DNA of 5,250 nt from Rhodoferax sp. (GTDB lineage Bacteria > Pseudomonadota > Gammaproteobacteria > Burkholderiales > Burkholderiaceae_C): assembly GCA_029946045.1 (NCBI GenBank), contig JAQSDS010000142.1:1-5250 (forward strand). The letters run 5' to 3'. The first letter of the stretch is position 1. Each line of letters opens with the position of its first letter. Positions 1-5,250 of the stretch are shown here, piece by piece. The position numbers and the translations under genes are program-made. Under the pieces are notes generated by a model, which was not told the origin of the DNA, made no database searches, and saw only the letters and a list, made by a program, of their open reading frames with translations.

Positions 1-1531
1 GGCGGCGGTCGGAAAACCCTTTTTGCTTCAAGGCCCGCAGCGTGGCCGCGTCGATCGAATCGAGCGCGGTACCCACTGCAGGCTGCGGCAGGTGTTCAAT
101 TTCCAGCTCGATTTTGACGATTTGCTCGATCTGCACCAAAAACCAGCGGTCGATTTTGGTGAGCTCAAACACCTCGTCCACGCTCCAGCCCGCGGCAAAG
201 GCATCGCCCACGTACCAGATGCGGTCAGGGCCAGGCTCACCGAGTTCGCGCTCCAGGATTTCGCGGTCCTGGGTTTTTTCGTTCATGCCATCGACGCCGA
301 CTTCCAGGCCGCGCAGGGCCTTCTGAAACGACTCCTGGAAGGTGCGACCCATGGCCATGACCTCGCCCACGCTCTTCATCTGGGTGGTCAGGCGGCTGTC
401 GGCAGCGGGGAATTTCTCAAAGGCAAAACGCGGGATCTTGGTAACCACGTAGTCAATGCTGGGCTCAAAACTGGCCGGTGTGGCACCGCCCGTGATCTCG
501 TTCTTGAGTTCGTCCAGCGTGTAGCCCACCGCCAGCTTGGCAGCCACCTTGGCAATCGGGAAACCCGTGGCCTTGGAGGCCAGCGCGCTGGAGCGGCTGA
601 CGCGCGGGTTCATCTCAATGACCACCATGCGCCCGTCCTTGGGATTGATGGAGAACTGCACGTTGGAACCACCGGTATCGACGCCAATCTCGCGCAGCAC
701 CGCCAGCGATGCATTGCGCAGAATTTGGTATTCCTTGTCAGTGAGCGTTTGCGCTGGTGCCACGGTGATCGAGTCACCGGTGTGCACGCCCATCGGGTCC
801 AGGTTTTCGATCGAGCAGACGATGATGCAGTTGTCTGCGCTGTCGCGCACCACTTCCATTTCGTACTCTTTCCAGCCCAGCAGCGACTCTTCAATGAGCA
901 ACTCGTTGGTGGGCGACGCTTCGAGGCCGCGCTTGCAGATCACCTCGAACTCTTCGGGGTTGTAGGCAATGCCGCCACCCGTGCCGCCAAGCGTAAAACT
1001 GGGGCGGATCACGGTCGGAAAACCCACCGTGCGTTGGACGTCCCACGCATCAGCCATGCTGTGGGCAATGCCGGAGCGGGCTGAGCCCAGACCAATCTTG
1101 GTCATGGCGTCTTTGAACTTGAGCCGGTCTTCGGCCTTGTCAATCGCCTCGGGCTTGGCGCCGATCAACTCAACGGGCAAGCCGGTGGCGGCACCGGTGT
1201 ATTTGGCGAGCACGCCGTTGTGCCACAAGTCGAGTGCGCAGTTGAGCGCGGTCTGGCCACCCATGGTGGGCAGAATGGCATCTGGACGCTCCTTGGCGAT
1301 GATCTTCTCGACCGTCTGCCAGGTGATGGGCTCGATGTAGGTGACGTCGGCCGTGGCCGGGTCGGTCATGATGGTCGCCGGGTTGCTGTTGATCAGGATG
1401 ACCTTGTAGCCTTCTTCACGCAGCGCTTTGCAGGCTTGCACGCCGGAGTAGTCAAACTCACAGGCCTGGCCAATGATGATAGGACCCGCGCCAATGATGA
1501 GGATGCTTTTGATGTCGGTACGTTTTGGCAT
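1..1531 (-). CDS. carB: Carbamoyl-phosphate synthase large (ammonia-using synthetase) subunit, N-terminal 510 codons, runs off the window
   Basis: CarB builds carbamoyl phosphate from bicarbonate, two ATP and ammonia delivered by CarA. It acts in the cytosol and feeds arginine and pyrimidine synthesis. The start ATG at 1531-1529 gives [17 protein letters not shown], the canonical CarB N-terminus. The visible part covers the first ATP-grasp (carboxyphosphate) domain, about residues 1-410, and most of the oligomerisation domain; the family's usual length is about 1070-1080, so slightly over half is missing. Recognisable blocks are [15 protein letters not shown] (R136), [40 protein letters not shown] and [18 protein letters not shown], with metal and ATP ligands E306, N308 and R310. 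These residues sit 7 positions later than in E. coli CarB (recalled from memory) because of an insert at residues 112-119. The start lies 25 nt after the exporter stop, with only a weak AGAGA far upstream as a ribosome site, so translation may be coupled. No frameshift is seen up to the window edge. Confidence 0.98.
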   Translation of the reverse strand, partial: MPKRTDIKSILIIGAGPIIIGQACEFDYSGVQACKALREEGYKVILINSNPATIMTDPATADVTYIEPITWQTVEKIIAKERPDAILPTMGGQTALNCALDLWHNGVLAKYTGAATGLPVELIGAKPEAIDKAEDRLKFKDAMTKIGLGSARSGIAHSMADAWDVQRTVGFPTVIRPSFTLGGTGGGIAYNPEEFEVICKRGLEASPTNELLIEESLLGWKEYEMEVVRDSADNCIIVCSIENLDPMGVHTGDSITVAPAQTLTDKEYQILRNASLAVLREIGVDTGGSNVQFSINPKDGRMVVIEMNPRVSRSSALASKATGFPIAKVAAKLAVGYTLDELKNEITGGATPASFEPSIDYVVTKIPRFAFEKFPAADSRLTTQMKSVGEVMAMGRTFQESFQKALRGLEVGVDGMNEKTQDREILERELGEPGPDRIWYVGDAFAAGWSVDEVFELTKIDRWFLVQIEQIVKIELEIEHLPQPAVGTALDSIDAATLRALKQKGFSDRR

Positions 1532-1556
1532 GTTGAAGGACGATTCTCTTGTTTTA

Positions 1557-2237
1557 TCAATTCAGGTTGGCACTGGCCAATTTGGCTCCAAACCACAGAA
1601 ACAGGGCACCTACCAGGCTCGACAGCCCGGCTGACAGCCGCTTGCGCTGGGCAAACCCCTGCGCCAGTTTGTTCCCGGCGACGATCAGCACCGACAGATA
1701 CAGGGCGCTAAAAGTCATCAGAATGGCGCTCAAAATCAAAAATGGCACTTCCGGGTGGGCATAGCTGGTATCGATGAACTGGACAAAAAACGACAGCAAA
1801 AACAAAATTGCCTTCGGATTCAGCAGGCTGATGACCAGGGCGCGACGAAACGGCCGCTGCAAATGGGCGGCGCTGTCAGGGCTTGCGCTGGGTGCGTCAT
1901 GGCTCTCGCGGCCCAGCACTGCGGGCTGAGCCCACAAACCGGCCATGGCCGCGCGCAATAAATTCAAACCGACCCAGGCCAGATAAGCCGCACCCACGTA
2001 CTTGACCACCAGGAACATGGCCGGGTACGTGCGCAACACCCCGGCCGCGCCCAGCGCGGTGCACAACAGCAAAATGGTGTCGCCCACGAACACGCCATAA
2101 GCGCCCTGAAAACCGGCGCGCACACCGCGCGCGGTTGCCACCGAGAGCACATAGAGTGAATTGGGCCCGGGCAGCAGGACGATGCCAAAGGCACCAATCA
2201 CATAGGTCCACAGGTCAGTGACACCATAAAAATTCAT
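1557..2237 (-). CDS. leuE: LysE/RhtB-family amino-acid exporter, LeuE-like, inside the car operon
   Basis: The product is a 226-residue inner-membrane protein of the LysE/RhtB superfamily, which exports amino acids using the proton gradient. Six hydrophobic segments are visible, at roughly 10-32, 44-67, 71-96, 131-155, 164-187 and 205-222, the normal topology and length. The N-terminal signature PGPN (23-26), GVFVGD (48-53), LLNPKA (138-143) and FFVQFID (150-156) match E. coli LeuE (YeaS) more closely than RhtA/B/C, as far as memory allows. The loop at about 103-130 is longer and rich in Ala, Ser and charged residues. The start ATG at 2237-2235 overlaps the carA stop as ATGA, and a GGAG lies 8 nt upstream, so it should be translated with carA. 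carB follows after 25 nt. Substrate is inferred only: leucine or another neutral amino acid by homology, although the operon suggests a tie to arginine/pyrimidine metabolism. The symbol is a family-level guess. Confidence 0.88.
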   Translation of the reverse strand: MNFYGVTDLWTYVIGAFGIVLLPGPNSLYVLSVATARGVRAGFQGAYGVFVGDTILLLCTALGAAGVLRTYPAMFLVVKYVGAAYLAWVGLNLLRAAMAGLWAQPAVLGRESHDAPSASPDSAAHLQRPFRRALVISLLNPKAILFLLSFFVQFIDTSYAHPEVPFLILSAILMTFSALYLSVLIVAGNKLAQGFAQRKRLSAGLSSLVGALFLWFGAKLASANLN

Positions 2238-3421
2238 CCACGCGACTCCATGGCCGTGATGAAGCGGTCAAACAAGTAGCCAATGTCGTGGGGGCCGGGT
2301 GAGGCCTCGGGGTGGCCCTGAAAACAGAAAGCCGGCTTGTCGGTGCGCTCCAGGCCTTGCAGCGTGCCATCAAACAGGCTGACATGGGTGGCGCGCAAAT
2401 GGGCCGGCAGGGTTTGTTGGTCGACTGCAAAACCATGGTTCTGGCTGGTGATGCTGACGCGGCCGCTGTCCAGGTCTTTCACTGGATGGTTGGCACCGTG
2501 GTGACCAAACTTCATCTTGAAGGTTTTGGCACCCGAGGCCAAAGCCATGATCTGGTGCCCCAGGCAGATGCCAAAGACGGGGATGCCGCTGTCGATCAGT
2601 TCGGCAGCTGCCGCAATGGCGTAGTCGCAAGGCTGCGGATCACCCGGGCCATTGCTCAGGAAAATACCATCGGGTTGCTGCGCCAGCACATCGGTCGCAG
2701 GAGTTTGCGCTGGCACCACCGTCACCCGGCAGCCGCGCTGGGCCAACATGCGCAGAATGTTTTTCTTGACACCAAAGTCATACGCCACGACATGGAACCG
2801 CGGCGCGGTTTGCTCGCCAAAACCGGGTTGCTGATCGTCATCCGGGTTGAAAAGCGCCCATTCGGTCTGCGTCCAGCCATAGCTTTCCCGGGTACTGACC
2901 ACCTTGGCGAGGTCCAGGCCAGCCATGCTGGGGGCTGCCTTGGCCAAAGCCACGGCTTGGTCAATGAGCGCCTGGGTGACCACCACCCCGGCGGCCAGCG
3001 CCAGAATGCAGCCGTTTTGCGCACCCTGGGTGCGCAGGTGGCGCGTTAACTGGCGGGTGTCGAGGTTGGCGATGGCCACCGTGCCTTGTTCGCGCAGGTA
3101 GGCGTCAAGCGGCTGACTGGAACGAAAGTTGGACGCCAGCAGGGGCAGGTCCTTGATGATCAGGCCTGCGGCTTGAACACCCTCAGACTCCATGTCTTGC
3201 GCATTGACGCCGTAATTGCCGATATGCGGATAGGTCAGGGTGACAATTTGCTGGCAATAACTGGGGTCGGTCAGGATTTCCTGGTAACCGGTCATGGAGG
3301 TGTTGAACACCACCTCGCCCACCGTGGAACCTGTGGCTCCAATGGAATTACCAAGGTAGACCGTTCCGTCTGCGAGCGCCAGGATGGCCGATGGGGTATT
3401 TCCCTTGAGAGACAAAAGCAC
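2234..3421 (-). CDS. carA: Carbamoyl-phosphate synthase small (glutaminase) subunit, GTG start
   Basis: CarA hydrolyses glutamine and channels the ammonia to CarB. With the GTG start at 3421-3419 the protein has 395 residues (E. coli about 382) and begins [20 protein letters not shown], the usual family N-terminus. The N-terminal CarA domain shows [21 protein letters not shown] and [11 protein letters not shown]. The C-terminal class I glutamine amidotransferase domain shows [22 protein letters not shown], the nucleophile elbow GICLGHQ with Cys286, and [12 protein letters not shown] with His370 and Glu372 of the catalytic triad. All triad residues are present. The frame stays open 11 codons further up to a TTG at 3454, but only the GTG has a good Shine-Dalgarno (GGAG, 6 nt spacing) and only it matches the expected N-terminus. 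The gene is first in a carA-leuE-carB operon; its TGA overlaps the next ATG. Confidence 0.97.
   Translation of the reverse strand: MLLSLKGNTPSAILALADGTVYLGNSIGATGSTVGEVVFNTSMTGYQEILTDPSYCQQIVTLTYPHIGNYGVNAQDMESEGVQAAGLIIKDLPLLASNFRSSQPLDAYLREQGTVAIANLDTRQLTRHLRTQGAQNGCILALAAGVVVTQALIDQAVALAKAAPSMAGLDLAKVVSTRESYGWTQTEWALFNPDDDQQPGFGEQTAPRFHVVAYDFGVKKNILRMLAQRGCRVTVVPAQTPATDVLAQQPDGIFLSNGPGDPQPCDYAIAAAAELIDSGIPVFGICLGHQIMALASGAKTFKMKFGHHGANHPVKDLDSGRVSITSQNHGFAVDQQTLPAHLRATHVSLFDGTLQGLERTDKPAFCFQGHPEASPGPHDIGYLFDRFITAMESRG
2246..2249 (-). promoter_or_regulatory. Ribosome binding site (GGAG) for the LeuE-like exporter
   Basis: The GGAG lies inside the last codons of carA, 8 nt before the exporter ATG. 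Together with the ATGA stop/start overlap it supports the chosen start and points to translational coupling or reinitiation after CarA. Confidence 0.6.
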
Positions 3422-3535
3422 TGGGTTCTCCGAAATAGTTGCGGGTACGCCCAAGCACGCAGGAAGGACGCCTGAAGCTGCTGCTGACTGGGAAGGGGTG
3501 GACTGCTACGTCGAGCGTACGCGGGTGCGAAATTG
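3422..3535 (-). other. Putative carA 5' leader, no upstream ORF
   Basis: If the TATAAT at 3542-3547 is used, transcription would begin near 3535 and leave a leader of about 115 nt. No ATG occurs in it on the minus strand, so an ATG-started attenuator peptide is not present. Short symmetric bits are visible: the palindrome GCGTACGC at 3515-3522 and GGGCGTACCC at 3443-3452. The middle is pyrimidine-rich (around 3490-3500). I recognise no known riboswitch and no U-tract-ended hairpin that would mark an attenuator. Whether the leader regulates carA is unknown. Confidence 0.35.
3428..3431 (-). promoter_or_regulatory. Ribosome binding site (GGAG) that decides the carA GTG start
   Basis: GGAG (in TCGGAGAACCCA) sits 6 nt before the GTG at 3421. 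The alternative TTG at 3454 has no purine-rich site at a suitable distance. This, plus the protein alignment expected from the family, is why the GTG was chosen. Confidence 0.65.
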
Positions 3536-3541
3536 GCCTGA

Positions 3542-3547
3542 ATTATA
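3542..3547 (-). promoter_or_regulatory. carA: Candidate sigma-70 -10 box (TATAAT) for the car operon
   Basis: A perfect TATAAT on the minus strand points toward carA. At 17-bp spacing the -35 hexamer would be 3565-3570, reading GGCTCC, which does not resemble TTGACA. The extended -10 motif is also only partial (GG before C rather than TG). The box directly touches the edge of the inverted-repeat element, so the whole upstream promoter half lies within that element. It is a plausible promoter in an A+T-rich island of an otherwise G+C-rich region, but unproven. Confidence 0.45.
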
Positions 3548-3659
3548 GCCTAGGGACTACCCTGGGAGCCGGGACGGCAGAGCGTTCTGCGCAGGTAAAG
3601 GAGGAGCCCGCAGGGCGGGGGACACGCCGCAGAACGCCCTGCCGTCCCGGCCCCTAGGC
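3548..3659. repeat. 112-bp compound inverted-repeat element, possible intergenic palindromic/MITE-like unit or structured RNA
   Basis: The main arms are 3568-3591 and 3628-3651, 24 bp each, with one mismatch (A3581 against C3638). In RNA of the minus strand that pair is U-G, so the whole 24-bp stem can form in the transcript of the neighbouring genes. The 36-nt loop holds a nested hairpin (CCCGC/GCGGG, 3607-3611 with 3615-3619). Outside the arms lie GCCTAGG (3548-3554) and CCTAGGC (3653-3659), separated from the arms by 13 nt on one side and 1 nt on the other. The extra 13 nt can fold back on the left terminus (3549-3555 with 3560-3566, one imperfect pair). No T-tract follows the stem on the minus strand, so it is not a textbook intrinsic terminator, though it could still stop or slow read-through or protect a 3' end. 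No transposase and no clear target-site duplication are visible. Confidence 0.85.
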
Positions 3660-4445
3660 CAGGCGCGCCGTGGCACTGGCGTGCAGACAAATGGCGGCGG
3701 CCGTGGCCACATTGAGCGACTCTTCGCCCCCCGGTTGGGCAATGCGCACATGCCCTCTGGCGCGAGCCTCGAGTTCCGCGCAAACGCCCTGCCCCTCGTG
3801 CCCCAAAGCCCAAGCACATGGCATGGGCAGCTCCTTTTTAAGGAGCGCCTGGTGCAAATAACTGCCGCGGTGCGAGCTGGTCACCAGCAGCGGCACAGTC
3901 AAGCTGTCAAGCTGCGCCAGCGCTGCGCCCTCGATCAGTTGCAAGCCCCAATGGGCACCCATGCCCGCGCGCAGCACCTTGGTGCTCCACAGGGCAGCCG
4001 TGCCTTTGAGAGCAATGACCTGTTTGAAACCAAAGGCGGCGGCACTGCGCAAAATGGCGCCCACATTGCCGGCATCCTGCACCCGGTCCAGGATGACTGT
4101 CGCCACGTCAGACTGGATGGTTGGCTCTTGCGGCAAAGCAAAAACAAACCCCATGCGCGCCGGCGACTCCAGCGTGCTCAGTTCAGCAAACAACGCATCA
4201 GTTAACACCATGTTTTTGGGCGCGGCCTGAACATAGGCCACAGGCGCCTGCGGCCAATAGGACGCCGAAAACAGGCCCATGACGGGCTGCACACCGCGCC
4301 CCATGGCGGCGCGCAACAAGTGGTCACCTTCGGCCCAGACGCGCTGCTGCTTGCGGTACTCGTTATTGCCGTGGGCCAGCCGCTTGAGCTCCTTGAACAA
4401 GGCGTTGTCGCGCGAGCTGATGTGCAGCACTTGGGTTGAGCTCAT
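3654..4445 (-). CDS. TrmH/SpoU-family RNA 2'-O-ribose methyltransferase
   Basis: This 263-residue protein belongs to the SPOUT superfamily and should methylate a ribose 2'-OH in rRNA or tRNA using S-adenosylmethionine bound in a C-terminal knot. An N-terminal substrate-binding part of about 105 residues ([26 protein letters not shown]) precedes the catalytic domain. The three family motifs are in order: motif 1 [21 protein letters not shown] (119-139, with Asn127 and Arg133), motif 2 ALGHEGQGV (213-221, His where Asn is commoner) and motif 3 [13 protein letters not shown] (237-249). The ATG at 4445 overlaps the rnhB stop as ATGA, with an AAGG 9 nt upstream. The stop TAG falls inside the terminal CCTAGG of the adjacent inverted-repeat element. 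It is often annotated as RlmB-like in related genomes, but the target nucleotide cannot be told from sequence, so no symbol is given. Confidence 0.93.
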   Translation of the reverse strand: MSSTQVLHISSRDNALFKELKRLAHGNNEYRKQQRVWAEGDHLLRAAMGRGVQPVMGLFSASYWPQAPVAYVQAAPKNMVLTDALFAELSTLESPARMGFVFALPQEPTIQSDVATVILDRVQDAGNVGAILRSAAAFGFKQVIALKGTAALWSTKVLRAGMGAHWGLQLIEGAALAQLDSLTVPLLVTSSHRGSYLHQALLKKELPMPCAWALGHEGQGVCAELEARARGHVRIAQPGGEESLNVATAAAICLHASATARLA

Positions 4446-5149
4446 GGCATGACGCCTTGTAAAACCTCGGTTACCGGGCGAAAGCTGGTACGGTGAAACG
4501 GACAGGCACCGTGCGCTTGCAGCGCCGCCAGGTGCAACGCGGTGCCGTAGCCTTTATGCTGTGCAAAGCCATACGCGGGGTACAGCGCGTCGACCTCCTG
4601 GCACCAATGGTCACGCGTGACCTTGGCCAGAATCGACGCAGCTGAAATCGCAGCCACCAGGGCATCGCCCTTGACAATGGCCTCGGCGCGCATCGGTAAC
4701 ACCGGCAAGCGGTTGCCGTCGACCAACACCAGCTTCGGCGCCAGACGCAAGCCCTCAACGGCCCGGCGCATGGCCAGCAAGGTGGCCTGCAAAATATTGA
4801 GTATGTCAATTTCCTGCACGCTGGCTTGGGCTACCGAAAAACACAGGGCCTTGGCCCGAATCTCGTCGAACAAAGCCTCCCGTTTGCGTGCCGTGAGTTT
4901 TTTCGAGTCAGCCAAACCCTGGATCGGGTGCCGCTCGTCCAGTATGACGGCAGCAGCCACCACCGGACCAGCTAGCGGACCCCGGCCAGCCTCGTCTACG
5001 CCAGCGATCAAGCCTGTCATGTCCCATTGCAGCGCGACCTGCTGCATGCTGGCGGGTCGCTGGGTAGGCCGTTTGGCTGGAAGCACGGCCAATGGCGTTG
5101 ACGCCTTGCGAGCAGCAGGCTTAATGGTTGAGGAGTTGCGCGATGGCAT
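4442..5149 (-). CDS. rnhB: Ribonuclease HII
   Basis: RNase HII nicks the RNA strand of RNA-DNA hybrids and starts removal of single ribonucleotides misinserted in DNA. From the ATG at 5149 it has 235 residues. The catalytic core begins with [21 protein letters not shown] (50-70), carrying Asp52 and Glu53, followed by DSKKLT (81-86), LVDGN (142-146, Asp144) and [21 protein letters not shown] (160-180, Asp162), then [10 protein letters not shown] (194-203). All four acidic residues of the active site are present. The usual family length is about 200, so the first 34 residues, basic and Ala/Pro-rich, are extra; an internal ATG at 5047 (MQQVALQW) would give a standard 201-residue enzyme. Neither start has a convincing ribosome site. 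The longer form overlaps lpxB by 29 nt, as expected with coupled translation. The gene is followed by the methyltransferase through an ATGA overlap. Confidence 0.96.
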   Translation of the reverse strand: MPSRNSSTIKPAARKASTPLAVLPAKRPTQRPASMQQVALQWDMTGLIAGVDEAGRGPLAGPVVAAAVILDERHPIQGLADSKKLTARKREALFDEIRAKALCFSVAQASVQEIDILNILQATLLAMRRAVEGLRLAPKLVLVDGNRLPVLPMRAEAIVKGDALVAAISAASILAKVTRDHWCQEVDALYPAYGFAQHKGYGTALHLAALQAHGACPFHRTSFRPVTEVLQGVMP

Positions 5150-5250
5150 GGGCAGCTAGTTGAGGGGTGTCGCGCTGCAGCTCGGCATGCAGTGCAGAAA
5201 AACGTTGTTCAAGAGCGCGTATTTTCTCAGGCTGGCGGTCTTTGGCGTCA
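5121..5250 (-). CDS. lpxB: Lipid A disaccharide synthase, C-terminal 42 residues only
   Basis: A frame entering from the window edge reads [20 protein letters not shown] and ends [19 protein letters not shown] before a TAA at 5123-5121. The pattern of a basic, charged helix followed by RFxxLHxEL-RRDT-like residues and an A-rich last helix fits the C-terminus of LpxB, which joins UDP-diacylglucosamine and lipid X to make the lipid A disaccharide on the inner face of the inner membrane. The position just upstream of rnhB supports this, because lpxA-lpxB-rnhB is a common order in proteobacteria. Only the tail is present, with no catalytic motif in view, so the call depends on this short match and on context. 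Confidence 0.82.
   Translation of the reverse strand, partial: DAKDRQPEKIRALEQRFSALHAELQRDTPQLAAHAIAQLLNH

Noticed and set aside
23..1084. Long plus-strand open frame (353 codons) running antisense to carB
   Set aside because: It lies fully opposite carB, whose protein is unmistakable. Its translation has no recognisable domain, is rich in His, Arg and Ala as expected of a frame shadow in G+C-rich DNA, and has no separate promoter or ribosome site that I can see.
2312..3049. Plus-strand open frame (245 codons) antisense to carA
   Set aside because: It is a mirror of the carA coding frame, with no family motif and no independent signals.
3584..3636. Integron attC-like site (GTT and AAC in the two arms)
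   Set aside because: The order is GTT in the left arm and AAC in the right arm on both strands, opposite to attC, which begins with RYYYAAC and ends with GTTRRRY. No integrase or cassette gene is nearby.
3568..3651. Intrinsic (Rho-independent) terminator
   Set aside because: The stem is strong but no T-tract follows it on either strand and the 36-nt loop is too long for the classic form, so it is reported as a repeat rather than a terminator.
3439..3657. Plus-strand open frame (72 codons) across the intergenic region
   Set aside because: It runs through the inverted-repeat arms and the carA leader. It has low-complexity Arg/Gly-rich sequence and no support as a protein.
3818..5157. 15-base direct repeat ATGGCATGGGCAGCT at 3818-3832 and 5143-5157
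   Set aside because: The copies lie in two unrelated coding regions in this window, flanking sequence does not match, and such a match is plausible by chance in G+C-rich coding DNA.

Overview
The window looks like chromosomal DNA from a betaproteobacterium, most likely order Burkholderiales, family Comamonadaceae (Rhodoferax/Polaromonas-like). This rests on the character of the CarA, CarB, LpxB and RNase HII proteins, the G+C-rich codon use, and the neighbourhood lpxB-rnhB-rRNA/tRNA methyltransferase next to a car operon. The genus is inferred from remembered family sequences, not from a search. Every gene I can support is on the minus strand, so in transcription order the window reads from high to low coordinates.

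Upstream block (5250 to 3654): the 3' end of lpxB (lipid A disaccharide synthase), rnhB (RNase HII) and a TrmH/SpoU-family RNA 2'-O-ribose methyltransferase. The genes are packed tightly: lpxB and rnhB overlap by 29 nt with the annotated start, and rnhB and the methyltransferase overlap by an ATGA tetranucleotide. They are almost certainly the tail of a lipid A/envelope operon with housekeeping passengers.

Intergenic block (3653 to 3422, 232 bp): this is the only non-coding stretch of note. It holds a compact element at 3548-3659. The element has 24-bp arms (3568-3591 and 3628-3651) with a single A/C mismatch, which becomes a G-U wobble in the minus-strand RNA. Outside these lie 7-bp GCCTAGG/CCTAGGC termini. 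The element overlaps the methyltransferase stop codon at one end and abuts a perfect TATAAT (3542-3547, minus) at the other. A carA leader of roughly 115 nt, without any ATG, follows.

Downstream block (3421 to 1): carA (glutaminase subunit of carbamoyl-phosphate synthase), a LeuE-like LysE/RhtB-family amino-acid exporter, and the N-terminal half of carB (synthetase subunit). carA and the exporter overlap by ATGA, and the exporter and carB are 25 nt apart, so the exporter sits inside the car operon. CarA and CarB make carbamoyl phosphate for arginine and pyrimidine synthesis. The co-transcribed exporter is not needed for that reaction, and its presence hints at amino-acid overflow control tied to the pathway.

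Most of the window is ordinary core genome. The parts worth a second look are the intergenic inverted-repeat element and the exporter placed between carA and carB. I see no CRISPR array, tRNA, rRNA, transposase or phage gene.
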